59,395 nt of DNA from Spirochaetales bacterium. Lineage in GTDB: Bacteria; Spirochaetota; Spirochaetia; Treponematales; UBA12059. The notes below the pieces were generated by a model. The model searched no databases. It was given only the letters and a program-made list of their open reading frames with translations, and was not told the DNA's origin. The stretch lies in assembly GCA_016928955.1 (NCBI GenBank), contig JAFGJV010000014.1, positions 70,014 through 129,408 on the forward strand. Direction: 5' to 3'. The position numbers were made by a program, and so were the translations under genes. Position 1 is the first letter of the stretch. Each line of letters opens with the position of its first letter. Below, piece after piece: positions 7,197-15,776 of this stretch.

Positions 7197-8918
7197 ATGA
7201 AAAAGGGTGAGCCCTGGGACTTTCTGGCCGAGTATAAAGGCACGCATTTCAGCGGTGAATGGCCGACCCTGCCCGAGCTGTTCAGGATATCCGCGGCACG
7301 GCATCCGGATCGGGCCTGCTTTACGGTGTACGATCCCGACAGGCTGACCCTGACCTACGCGCAGGCCTTGGCCAAGATAGAGCGCTTGGCCGCCTTCCTT
7401 GCGGCTTCGGGCTATGGGCGTGGCGACAATGTGGTGGTAACGGGCAAAAATTCACCCGAGTGGGCCGTGGCCTACCTGGCCATCATGTTCGCGGGGGCCA
7501 CGGTGGTGCCCGTTGACTACCAGATCAGCAACGCGGAAATTGAGAACATCATAAAGGCGTCGGACTCCAAGGCCATGTTCGTGGACGGGGAAAAATTCGA
7601 CGAGCTGGATCCCAAGCGCCTGGGCTTGAAGGCGCGCTGGTCCCTGGCCAAGGGCAAGGGCGACTATGTATACGACCTGGAAGCCAAGGGCGCCGTGCCC
7701 GCCATCAAGCCCGCCGTCGAGCGGGACCTTGCCGCCATCCTGTTCACCAGCGGCACCACCGGCGTGCCCAAGGGCGTCATGCTCACCCACGCCAATTTTG
7801 TGTCCGACTGCTTCCTGGCCCAGGCCAACCTGGCCGTGTACCATACGGACGTGTTCTACGCCCTTCTGCCTATCCACCACTCGTATACCATGCTGGCGGT
7901 GTTCATTGAGGCTATTTCCAGGGGCGCGGAGGTGGTGTTCGGGCAGCGCATGGTCACGTCAGCCATCCTCAAGGACCTCAAGGAAGCCAAGGTGACCATG
8001 TTCCTGGGCGTTCCCCTGCTGTTCAACAAGGTGCTTGCGGGCATCCAGAGGGGCATCAAGGCCAAGGGTCCCGTGGTGAGCGGCATCCTGGGCTTTTTGA
8101 TGGTGGTGTCGGGCCTGATCAAAAAATTCTTCAAGGTCAACCCGGGCAAGAAGCTCTTTGGCACGGTCCTGGACAAGGCAAGCCTCAAGACCATACGCAT
8201 ATGCATATCCGGGGGCGGGCCCCTGGCTCCCAGCGTGTTCCGCAAATACAACCAGCTGGGCATAGACTTTGTGCAGGGCTATGGCCTGACCGAAACCAGC
8301 CCCATCCTGACCCTCAATCCCACGGAAGCCTACAAGGAAACCAGCGTGGGCAAGCTCATTCCCCGGGTGCAGATGCGCGTGCTGAGCCCCGACCACGACG
8401 GCCGCGGCGAGCTGATTGTCAAAGGTCCCATGGTCATGCAGGGCTACTACAAAAACGAGGCCGCCACGCGGGAGGTTTTCACCGAGGACGGCTGGTTCCG
8501 CACCGGCGACGTGGGCTACATGGACGGCGACAACTACGTGTACCTGACGGGCCGGGCCAAGAACCTGATCGTCACCGAGGGCGGCAAGAACGTGTACCCC
8601 GAGGAGATCGAGAACCGGTTCCAGCTCTTTGGCGAGGTAGAGCAGGTGCTGATCCGCGGCTATGTGCTGGACAAAAAGCAGAAGTCCGAGGGCATAGAGG
8701 CCCTGATCTATCCCAGCAAGGACTGGTTCGACCAGAAAGCCGGCTCGTCCGGGGCTAACATAGAGGACGGTGACGTGGAAGACCGCATCAGGCACGTGGT
8801 GGACGAGGTCAACGCCAGCATGCTGCCCTACCAGCGCATCGGCAAGATCACCATCCTGGAAGAACCCCTGGAGATGACCACCACCAAAAAGGTCAAACGT
8901 TTCGCGGTCAAGTCCTGA
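7197..8918 (+). CDS. AMP-forming acyl-CoA synthetase (long-chain fatty-acid CoA ligase type)
   Basis: 573 residues, full length for the family. It would activate a carboxylate (probably a long-chain fatty acid) with ATP to an acyl-adenylate and then an acyl-CoA. Seen directly: the P-loop-like motif ILFTSGTTGVPKGVMLTH (near residue 182), the QGYGLTETSPILTLNP motif, WFRTGDVGYMDGDNYVYLTG, and the hinge GRAKNLIVTEGGKNVYPEEI. A basic C-terminal TTTKKVKRF contains the catalytic Lys region. No signal peptide is present. The ATG follows GAGGAGG. Monocistronic, with a bidirectional terminator immediately after. The specificity (long chain versus other acids) is inferred from overall resemblance only. 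Confidence 0.9.
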   Translation: MKKGEPWDFLAEYKGTHFSGEWPTLPELFRISAARHPDRACFTVYDPDRLTLTYAQALAKIERLAAFLAASGYGRGDNVVVTGKNSPEWAVAYLAIMFAGATVVPVDYQISNAEIENIIKASDSKAMFVDGEKFDELDPKRLGLKARWSLAKGKGDYVYDLEAKGAVPAIKPAVERDLAAILFTSGTTGVPKGVMLTHANFVSDCFLAQANLAVYHTDVFYALLPIHHSYTMLAVFIEAISRGAEVVFGQRMVTSAILKDLKEAKVTMFLGVPLLFNKVLAGIQRGIKAKGPVVSGILGFLMVVSGLIKKFFKVNPGKKLFGTVLDKASLKTIRICISGGGPLAPSVFRKYNQLGIDFVQGYGLTETSPILTLNPTEAYKETSVGKLIPRVQMRVLSPDHDGRGELIVKGPMVMQGYYKNEAATREVFTEDGWFRTGDVGYMDGDNYVYLTGRAKNLIVTEGGKNVYPEEIENRFQLFGEVEQVLIRGYVLDKKQKSEGIEALIYPSKDWFDQKAGSSGANIEDGDVEDRIRHVVDEVNASMLPYQRIGKITILEEPLEMTTTKKVKRFAVKS

Positions 8919-8937
8919 CGGGCGCGACGCTACGCTC

Positions 8938-8970
8938 GCCGGAGGGAGCACCAGCCCTCCGGCTTTTTTA
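8938..8970. terminator. bidirectional rho-independent terminator
   Basis: GCCGGAGGG and CCCTCCGGC form a 9-bp stem with an 8-nt loop followed by TTTTTT. It sits between the convergent acyl-CoA synthetase and cyclase genes. Confidence 0.9.
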
Positions 8971-10236
8971 TTTCCTGCCGAACACGGCCTGCGGTTGGGT
9001 CTTGCCCCTGAAAAGCACTTCCCCCATGGCCTGGAGGTGGCTCTGGCGTTCCAGGCTGAGGAGTTTGTACGCTGACGCGGACACCAGGATGTCCTGTTTG
9101 AATTCGCGGCAGAGCGAATCCAGCCTGGCCGCCATGTTGACCGCCTCACCGACCACGGCCACCCGGGCCGCTCCGCTGGCCGAGGTGAGTTCCCCCGCGG
9201 CCACCTTGCCGGCGTGCACCCCTATGCCTATGTGCTTGATCAGGGGCAGGCGGTGCTCGGCCAGGTCCTCCTGGAGGTAGGAGAACTCGGTGAGGAAATC
9301 AAGGGCGCAGTCCACGGCCGAGTCCGCGTAGTCCGGTTCTCCCATGAGGCCGAACACGGCTATCACCGTGTCGCCCACAAACTGGTCCACAATGCCCCGG
9401 TGCTTCCTCACCACAACGTCCCACATGCTGTAGTAGCGGTTGAGCAGGGATATGGTGCCGGCCGGGCCTTCCTTCTCGGCTATGGGCGTGAAATTCCACA
9501 GGTCGGCGTACAGGATGGCCACGTCCCGGCGCTCGCCCTTGGCCAGGGCGGCCCGCGCGGTGAACTCCGGCCGCGGCGGCTCAACGATGGCGCATATGGA
9601 GTCCAGCCTGGCCTTGAGCGATATCTGTTTGACCTTGTCCGATACCTGGAACAGCCCGAAGATCAGCGCGCCGAACATGAAGAAGATGTTCTGCGTTGAC
9701 CTGCCAAAGTGGCCAAAGGCGGGCAGGAAGTTGCTCAGGGCCAGGGCGGACATCAGCCCCTCGTAGCTCAAGGTTCCGTCCGTGTATGAGTGCACGCTGT
9801 GCGTCCGCAGATCCAGGTAAAAATAGAAGAAGATGAACGTAAACACCGTGCCGAGGGTCAGGAAGAGCTCCGCGATGCGTTTGGGCCATTTCCGGTGGAA
9901 GAGGAGTCCCAGCGCCTGGATGGCGCCCAGGTAAAAGGCGGTTGCCCACAGGAAGAAGCTGGCCATGTCCAGGGGCAGTATGGGCCCGGACAGCGACTGC
10001 ATGATGCTGTACCCGAACGGCGTCATGAAAGAGAAGAGGAACCGAGCTAGGGGACGGTGGCCGAACCGCGCCAGAAGGCCGATCTGCAGGAGCAGAAAGC
10101 CAGTCAGCGTCACGAGGGGCAGGCTGGCGGGCCGGATGACCGACGGCGATGTGAACAGGATGATGATGAAGAACAAGACGAACTGGCTGGAATAGAGAAA
10201 GAATTCCTCCAGATACCGCCGCGGAAGAAATTTCAT
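8968..10236 (-). CDS. membrane class III adenylate/guanylate cyclase
   Basis: 422 residues from the ATG at 10236 (GGCGAGG ahead of it); the longer in-frame extension is arginine-rich, overlaps the divergent gene and is unlikely. The N-terminal ~200 residues contain about six TM helices (YSSQFVLFFIIILFTSPSVI... FTFIFFYFYLDLRTHS). The catalytic domain keeps both metal aspartates (VAILYADLWNFT and DQFVGDTVIAVFG) and the transition-state Asn/Arg pair (VVGEAVNMAARLDSL), so it should be active. Topology resembles six-TM cyclases that sense membrane or environmental state. cAMP versus cGMP cannot be decided from sequence alone. Confidence 0.85.
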   Translation of the reverse strand: MKFLPRRYLEEFFLYSSQFVLFFIIILFTSPSVIRPASLPLVTLTGFLLLQIGLLARFGHRPLARFLFSFMTPFGYSIMQSLSGPILPLDMASFFLWATAFYLGAIQALGLLFHRKWPKRIAELFLTLGTVFTFIFFYFYLDLRTHSVHSYTDGTLSYEGLMSALALSNFLPAFGHFGRSTQNIFFMFGALIFGLFQVSDKVKQISLKARLDSICAIVEPPRPEFTARAALAKGERRDVAILYADLWNFTPIAEKEGPAGTISLLNRYYSMWDVVVRKHRGIVDQFVGDTVIAVFGLMGEPDYADSAVDCALDFLTEFSYLQEDLAEHRLPLIKHIGIGVHAGKVAAGELTSASGAARVAVVGEAVNMAARLDSLCREFKQDILVSASAYKLLSLERQSHLQAMGEVLFRGKTQPQAVFGRK

Positions 10237-10427
10237 GCGAACCTCGCCGGTCCATGATACTCCATGAGGCCCGGCTTGCAAAGCGGACTTTCTTGCGCGG
10301 CGTCCCTGCGGGTTTCCGGCGGTAAAACGCCTCCGGGAGCTAGCTGGACGCCGACCGGGCACGATATGGTAGTCTGGATTCCGGGCGGCGGCTTGTGCGC
10401 GCCGGGAAGCATGCACGGAGGGTGGAC

Positions 10428-11567
10428 ATGGATGCTGGATCGACAACGCGCGTACTGAAAAGCTCGGGCACCGTGCTGAGCGTGCTCATTCCGCTCCTGG
10501 CGGCCGTCCTGGTGGCTTTGGCCTGCGTGCCGGCTGACCGCCCGGCGGACGGAGCTGAGCGCGATCCGGACCAGTGCGACTATGTCCTTCTGGCCCTGGT
10601 ACCCGGAGACTTCAGCCAGGCCCCGGGAAGCTACCAGGGCCGCCTGGAGCTGGTGTACCACGACCAGTCCTCCCTGGATGCCGGCGACGACGCCTGGGCC
10701 CGCGTCATGGAGGCCGTGTCCGATCCGGCCACCCGGGCCGTGGTCGTTCCGTCTGCGCCCGAGGGCAGCTCCGGCCTTTTTGAGGCTATACGCGCCGCGC
10801 GCGACGATATCGTCATCGTGGCGGGCGGCTGTCCTGACGACACGCTCGCGCTCGAGGCTTTTGCCGACCTGGTCGTCGATCTGGACTGGGCCGCGCGGTC
10901 CAAAGCAGCCGGTAGGGCGGCTGCCCTGCTCGACGCATCGTCCATACTGCTGGTCGGCAAAAAGGACCAGTCGCCCACCTGGGAACGCGACTCACGCCGG
11001 GGCGCCCTGGCTTCTTCGGGCCTGGCCCTGAGCACGGCTGACGTGGATATCGGTCCCCAAGGACAGTTCGACGCCGCCGCGCTGAAAGGGCTGCTTCAAG
11101 CGCTCGAGCCGGGCACGGCTGTCATCCCGGACCACCCGTGGCTGGCCCGGGCCCTGGCGGACGCGGCCATGGAAACGGGCAGCCTTTATATAGAAGGCGC
11201 TTCCCTGCCCTGGGGCCAGCGCTACGGCCAGGCGCAAAACTACCTGGACGCGCCCAAGGCGGCAGACACCCTGGCGCTTGAGCGCGCTTCCGTCGGCCGG
11301 ATGCTGTTCTGGCCCGGCGACGCTCCTGACGCGGTGGCCGCCGCCCTGGTTCGGCACACACTGCTTGCCCTGGACCGCGGGGACGGCCTGCGCGACGGCG
11401 ACGCTCTGGCCGCGTCCCTGCGCTCGGTATGGCCGGCCGGCTCATGGAAGGTTGAGCCGTACCTGGACCCGGACTCTGGCATCCGGGCCCGCGGCCATCT
11501 CATGATATCCTCTGATCCGTACCTGGCCGGCCGCGGATACCTGCCTAGCGCCCGGAAGGATGGCTGA
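10428..11567 (+). CDS. periplasmic binding lipoprotein-like protein (diverged paralogue of the next gene)
   Basis: 379 residues from the ATG at 10428 (GGAGGGTGG before it). Signal segment SGTVLSVLIPLLAAVLVALA followed by Cys suggests a lipoprotein. The mature part has Rossmann-like alternation (RAVVVPSAPEGSSGLFEAIR, DDIVIVAGGCPDDTLALEAF) typical of periplasmic binding proteins. Its C-terminus, SSDPYLAGRGYLPS, parallels MDTYVFGQGYLPT of the downstream DUF3798-like lipoprotein, and both carry VVPSAPEG/IIVNQAVPG-type strands at similar positions. I read it as a diverged second binding subunit or sensor of the same transport system. It precedes that gene by 119 bp, which hold a separate promoter. 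Confidence 0.65.
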   Translation: MDAGSTTRVLKSSGTVLSVLIPLLAAVLVALACVPADRPADGAERDPDQCDYVLLALVPGDFSQAPGSYQGRLELVYHDQSSLDAGDDAWARVMEAVSDPATRAVVVPSAPEGSSGLFEAIRAARDDIVIVAGGCPDDTLALEAFADLVVDLDWAARSKAAGRAAALLDASSILLVGKKDQSPTWERDSRRGALASSGLALSTADVDIGPQGQFDAAALKGLLQALEPGTAVIPDHPWLARALADAAMETGSLYIEGASLPWGQRYGQAQNYLDAPKAADTLALERASVGRMLFWPGDAPDAVAAALVRHTLLALDRGDGLRDGDALAASLRSVWPAGSWKVEPYLDPDSGIRARGHLMISSDPYLAGRGYLPSARKDG

Positions 11568-11623
11568 GACGGGCGTACACGAGCGTCGATTCAAGAAAAA
11601 GACGAATGATGCCTCGCGGCACC

Positions 11624-11651
11624 TTGACGACTTTTGGCGATGGGGTACAAT
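11624..11651 (+). promoter_or_regulatory. sigma-70-type promoter of the binding-protein gene
   Basis: TTGACG (11624-11629), 16-bp spacer, TACAAT (11646-11651), then AAAGGAGG and the ATG at 11687. Gives the binding protein its own transcript, consistent with higher expression than the membrane components. Confidence 0.75.
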
Positions 11652-11686
11652 GATTCCCATTGCCCGGAAAAGGCAAAGGAGGATAC

Positions 11687-12901
11687 ATGAAACGGATACT
11701 GAAGCTTGCCGCGCTTCTGGCCGCGGTTCTGCTCGTGTTCGCCGCTTGTTCCAAAGGCGCGGACGCCGACTCGGCCCCCTTCCACATTGGTGTGGTGACC
11801 GGTTCGGTTTCCCAGTCCGAGGATGACCTGCGTGGCGCCGAGGAGCTCATCAAGCTCTATGGCGACTCCAAGACCGGCGGTATGATCACCCACCTGACCT
11901 ACCCCGACAACTTCATGGATCAGATGGACACCACCATCTCCCAGATATTGTCTCTGGCCGACGATGCCAAGCTCAAGGCCATCATCGTGAACCAGGCCGT
12001 GCCGGGCACGGCGGAAGCCTTCAAGCGCGTGCGCGAGAAGCGCCCCGACATTCTCCTGTTCGCCGGCGAGCCCCACGAGGATCCGCCCGTCATCCAGGAA
12101 GTCGCCGACATGGCCATCAACAGCGACTTCATCAGCCGCGGTTATACCATCATTTGGGCCGCCAAGCAGATGGGCGCCAAGGCCTTTGTGCACATCTCCT
12201 TCCCCCGCCACATGTCCTATGAGACACTCGGCCTCCGCCGGCTGATCATGGAGCAGGCCTGCACCGACCTGGGCATGCAGTTCATCTTCGAGACCGCCCC
12301 CGATCCGACCAGCGAGGTCGGCGTTGCCGGCGCTCAGCAGTACATCCTTGAGAAGATGCCCCAGTGGATCGAGAAGTACGGCGAGGAAACGGCCTTCTTC
12401 TGCACCAACGACGCCCACACCGAGCCCCTGCTCAAGCAGCTGTTCGCGTACGGCGGCTACTTTGTGGAAGCCGACCTGCCCTCTCCCCTCATGGGATATC
12501 CCGGAGCCCTGGGCCTGGACCTGACCGCCGAAGCCGGCGATTTCCAGAAGATCCTCAAGAAGGTTGAGGAATCCGTGGTGGCCAAGGGCGGCGCTGGCCG
12601 CTTTGGCACCTGGGCCTACAGCTACGGCTTTACCGTGACCGCGGGCCTGGGCGAGTATGCCCGCCGCATCCTGGCCGGCGAGACCCAGCTGGGCGACAAA
12701 GCGTCGCTCAACGATTCGTTTGCCAAGTTCACCCCCGGAGCCAAGTGGGCGTCCGGTCCCTACGTGAACGCGCTGACCGGGCAGCAGGCCTCCAACCACA
12801 TGCTGGTGTTCATGGACACCTACGTGTTCGGCCAGGGCTACCTTCCCACCACCGCGCAGGCCATCGATCCGAAGTACTACGAGATTTCGGTCAACAACTA
12901 A
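11687..12901 (+). CDS. DUF3798-like substrate-binding lipoprotein of an ABC importer
   Basis: 404 residues from the ATG at 11687 behind AAAGGAGG. MKRILKLAALLAAVLLVFAA followed by Cys21 is a clear lipoprotein signal. The mature protein begins SKGADADSAPFHIGVVTGSV and alternates strands and helices like a type I periplasmic binding protein (KLKAIIVNQAVPGTAEAFKR, DILLFAGEPHEDPP, TAFFCTNDAHTEPLLKQLF). From memory it matches the DUF3798 family, proteins encoded next to sugar/nucleoside-type ABC transporters in spirochaetes and clostridia. It lies upstream of the ATPase-permease operon, has its own promoter and is closed by a terminator. Ligand not determinable; a sugar, nucleoside or similar small polar molecule is an inference. 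Confidence 0.8.
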   Translation: MKRILKLAALLAAVLLVFAACSKGADADSAPFHIGVVTGSVSQSEDDLRGAEELIKLYGDSKTGGMITHLTYPDNFMDQMDTTISQILSLADDAKLKAIIVNQAVPGTAEAFKRVREKRPDILLFAGEPHEDPPVIQEVADMAINSDFISRGYTIIWAAKQMGAKAFVHISFPRHMSYETLGLRRLIMEQACTDLGMQFIFETAPDPTSEVGVAGAQQYILEKMPQWIEKYGEETAFFCTNDAHTEPLLKQLFAYGGYFVEADLPSPLMGYPGALGLDLTAEAGDFQKILKKVEESVVAKGGAGRFGTWAYSYGFTVTAGLGEYARRILAGETQLGDKASLNDSFAKFTPGAKWASGPYVNALTGQQASNHMLVFMDTYVFGQGYLPTTAQAIDPKYYEISVNN

Positions 12902-12945
12902 TGCACGGGGCTTTGGTCCCGCCTGAGATACTGTGAGGTGCTAAA

Positions 12946-12975
12946 GGCGCGCTCCCCCACGGGGCGCGCCTTTTT
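12946..12975 (+). terminator. rho-independent terminator after the binding-protein gene
   Basis: GGCGCGC (12946-12952) pairs with GCGCGCC (12964-12970), followed by five T. It separates the binding-protein transcript from the ATPase-permease transcript. Confidence 0.85.
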
Positions 12976-13029
12976 CAGAGTGGCGCCCGAACGAACCGAC
13001 GAGGCCGGGCTCACTTTGTCCAATCGCGT

Positions 13030-13058
13030 TTGACGAGTCAGGCAAGAGGACGTATGAT
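13030..13058 (+). promoter_or_regulatory. sigma-70-type promoter of the ABC transporter operon
   Basis: TTGACG (13030-13035), 17-bp spacer, TATGAT (13053-13058). The start codon is at 13138, leaving a leader of roughly 70 nt. Confidence 0.75.
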
Positions 13059-13137
13059 AGGTCGTCCGCGCGCCTCTGGGCGTGAGCCTTCCGCCCGGGC
13101 GCCTATCCGGTCAAGTCTTCCAAACAAAGGTGGTAGC

Positions 13138-14739
13138 ATGTCCACGGGAACCCGCCTCTTATCCTTACGCGGGATATCCAAGGAGTTCTACGGCAACGTG
13201 GTCCTTGAGGATATCTCGTTTGATCTGGACCGAGGCCAGATAATCGGACTGGTCGGCGAGAACGGCGCCGGCAAGACGACGCTGATGCGCATACTGTTCG
13301 GGATGCCGGTCATTGCCGAAACAGGCGGCTTTAACGGAACCATAGAGCTGGACGGCCAGCCGGTGGCGTTCAAGACGCCCTTTGACGCCCTGGACGCCGG
13401 CATCGGTATGGTGCACCAGGAATTTTCCCTGATTCCGGGCTTCAGCACCACGGAGAACATAGCCCTGAACCGCGAGTCGCTCAAAACGAATTTTGCCTGC
13501 GACATCTTTGGCAAACGGATGAGCGTGCTGGACAGGGTGACCATGCGCGAGCGCGCGGTCAAGGCCATACACACGCTCGGGGTCAAGCTGGATCCCGACA
13601 TGCTGGTGTCCGAGATGCCGGTGGGCCACAAGCAGTTCACCGAGATAGCCCGGGAGATAGACCGCAAAAACGTCAAGCTCCTGGTGCTGGACGAGCCCAC
13701 GGCGGTGCTCACGGAGACGGAAGCCGAGGTGCTTTTGTCGTCCATGAGGGCGCTGGCAGCCCAGGGCATATCGATCATCTTCATATCGCACCGCCTCCAT
13801 GAGATCACCAAGGTGGCGGACAAGATCGTGGTGCTCAGGGACGGAAAGATTGTCAAGGACGTGCCGGTGGCCGGCGTGTCTGTCCAGGATATAGCGGCCT
13901 GGATGGTGGGCCGCGACGTCAAGACCAAAGCCGCGCACCTGTCGGTGTGCAAGGATTCCGTATACCTTAACGTGGAGCACCTGTGGGTGGACATGCCGGG
14001 CGAGACGGTCCGTGACGTGTCGTTCCAGGTCATGGAGGGCGAGATCTTTGGCATAGGCGGCCTGGCAGGCCAGGGCAAGCTGGGCATAGCCAACGGCGTG
14101 ATGGGCCTGTTCCCCGCCGGCGGCCAGGTGACCGTGGGCGGGCAGGACGTGATCCTGAACAATCCCCACGCAGCCCTCAATTCGGACATAGCCTTTGTGA
14201 GTGAGGACCGGCGCGGAGTGGGTCTGCTCTTGGACGAGTCGCTCGAGTGGAACATAGCGTTCACCGCGATGCAAGCCAAGCGCCAGCACCTGATCCCGGT
14301 GCTCGGAGGCCTGTTCTCCGTCCGCGACGAGAAGTCCATGAAGGCGCTCGCGCTGGAATACATCGAGTCGCTTGAGATACGCTGCACGGGTCCCAGGCAG
14401 AGGGCCAAGGAGCTGTCCGGCGGCAACCAGCAGAAAATCTGCCTGGCCAAGGCCTTTGCGCTCAAGCCCAAGCTGCTCTTTGTGTCGGAACCCACGCGGG
14501 GCATAGACGTGGGCGCCAAGGCCATCGTGCTGGAAACCCTCCGTGCCTACAACCGCGATTACGGCATGACCATCGTGATGATATCCAGCGAGCTGGAGGA
14601 ACTCCGCTCAATCTGCCACCGCGTGGCCATCGTGGACGAGGGCAAGATAGCGGGTATCCTGCCGCCCACGGCCGACGTGGCGCAGTTCGGCCTGCTCATG
14701 TCCGGCCTGGGCGCGGGCAAGAACGGAGACGCCGCATGA
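13138..14739 (+). CDS. sugar/nucleoside-type ABC importer, double ATPase subunit (MglA/RbsA-like)
   Basis: 533 residues with two ABC domains in tandem. The first has an intact Walker A (GLVGENGAGKTTLMRI) and Walker B (KLLVLDEPTAVLTE) but a divergent signature (VSEMPVGHKQFTEIAREI). The second has a degenerate Walker A (GIGGLAGQGKLGIANG), a good signature (LSGGNQQKICLAKA) and a Walker B-like LLFVSEPTRGIDVGAKAIV. This asymmetry is normal for the RbsA/MglA/YufO class of transporters for ribose, galactose and nucleosides. The ATG at 13138 follows AAAGGTGG; the longer in-frame extension overlaps the promoter. Its stop overlaps the first permease start (ATGA), so four genes are coupled. Confidence 0.92.
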   Translation: MSTGTRLLSLRGISKEFYGNVVLEDISFDLDRGQIIGLVGENGAGKTTLMRILFGMPVIAETGGFNGTIELDGQPVAFKTPFDALDAGIGMVHQEFSLIPGFSTTENIALNRESLKTNFACDIFGKRMSVLDRVTMRERAVKAIHTLGVKLDPDMLVSEMPVGHKQFTEIAREIDRKNVKLLVLDEPTAVLTETEAEVLLSSMRALAAQGISIIFISHRLHEITKVADKIVVLRDGKIVKDVPVAGVSVQDIAAWMVGRDVKTKAAHLSVCKDSVYLNVEHLWVDMPGETVRDVSFQVMEGEIFGIGGLAGQGKLGIANGVMGLFPAGGQVTVGGQDVILNNPHAALNSDIAFVSEDRRGVGLLLDESLEWNIAFTAMQAKRQHLIPVLGGLFSVRDEKSMKALALEYIESLEIRCTGPRQRAKELSGGNQQKICLAKAFALKPKLLFVSEPTRGIDVGAKAIVLETLRAYNRDYGMTIVMISSELEELRSICHRVAIVDEGKIAGILPPTADVAQFGLLMSGLGAGKNGDAA

Positions 14740-15776
14740 GTTCCATCAAAACCTTCATTGCGGATTTCGGCTGGCCGCGCATCATCATAGCGTTGTTCTT
14801 GCTGTCGCTGTTCGTCGCGGCTCCTATCGTGGGCGTGGACCTGGGCGCTTCGATCGGGGACGTGCTCAACCGCTTTGGCCAGAACGCCATCATGGTGCTG
14901 GCCCTGGTCCCCATGGTCCAGTCGGGCTGCGGCCTGAATTTCGGCCTGCCAATCGGCATCCTGGCGGGCCTCCTTGGATCGACCATCACGATGCAGCTCG
15001 GTCTTACCGGCCTGACTGGCCTCCTGGTGGCCATCCTCATCACCATCGTGTTCGGCGTCATATTCGGCTACCTGTACGGCAAGCTCCTCAACAACGTCAA
15101 GGGCGAGGAGATGACCATAGCAATGTACGTGGGCTTCTCGGCCGTCATGCTGTTCTCCATACTCTGGCTGGTCTTGCCCTTCAACAAGGCCGACCTGGTC
15201 ATGGGCTACGCGGGCGAGGGCCTCAGGCGGAGCATCGCGCTGGAGGACTACTGGGGCAAGCTGTTGAACAACTTTGGACAGTTCAGCATAGGCGGTACCC
15301 CGATTCCGACAGGCCTGTTGCTCTTCGTCGGACTGTGCGTGTTCTTTGTCTACGTGTTCATGCGCACGCGCACGGGCACCGCCATGACGGCCGTGGGGTC
15401 CAACCCGGACTTTGCGCGGGCCAGCGGCGTGTCCGTTGAGCGCATGCGTACCGTGAGCACGGTGGTGTCCACCGTACTCGGCGGGATAGGCATCCTGGCC
15501 TACCAGCAGAGCTTTGGCTGGGTACAGGTATACGACGCGCCCCTGTTCATGGCCTTTCCGGCCGTGTCTGCCCTGCTCATAGGCGGCGCGTCCGTGACCA
15601 AGGCCAGCATGGTCAACGTGGTGCTGGGAACCTTCCTGTTCCAGGGCATACTCACCATGACGCCGTCCGTCATCAACAACGTGCTCAAGAACGAGCTGTC
15701 CGAGGTGATAAGGATCATCGTGACCAACGGCATGATCATTTACGCCCTGACCAGAAAGACCAAGGTGGCAAAATGA
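14736..15776 (+). CDS. ABC importer permease 1 (BPD_transp_2 type)
   Basis: 346 residues, about eight to ten hydrophobic helices (IIIALFLLSLFVAAPIVGVD, LTGLLVAILITIVFGVIFGY, GLLLFVGLCVFFVYVFM). The cytoplasmic loop GTAMTAVGSNPDFARASGVS is the EAA-like coupling motif of ribose/nucleoside-type permeases, and a glycine-rich late segment ALLIGGASVTKASMVNVVLG is also typical. It begins inside the ATPase stop (ATGA) and ends inside the next permease start. With its neighbour it should form a heterodimeric inner-membrane channel fed by the lipoprotein at 11687. Confidence 0.92.
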   Translation: MSSIKTFIADFGWPRIIIALFLLSLFVAAPIVGVDLGASIGDVLNRFGQNAIMVLALVPMVQSGCGLNFGLPIGILAGLLGSTITMQLGLTGLTGLLVAILITIVFGVIFGYLYGKLLNNVKGEEMTIAMYVGFSAVMLFSILWLVLPFNKADLVMGYAGEGLRRSIALEDYWGKLLNNFGQFSIGGTPIPTGLLLFVGLCVFFVYVFMRTRTGTAMTAVGSNPDFARASGVSVERMRTVSTVVSTVLGGIGILAYQQSFGWVQVYDAPLFMAFPAVSALLIGGASVTKASMVNVVLGTFLFQGILTMTPSVINNVLKNELSEVIRIIVTNGMIIYALTRKTKVAK

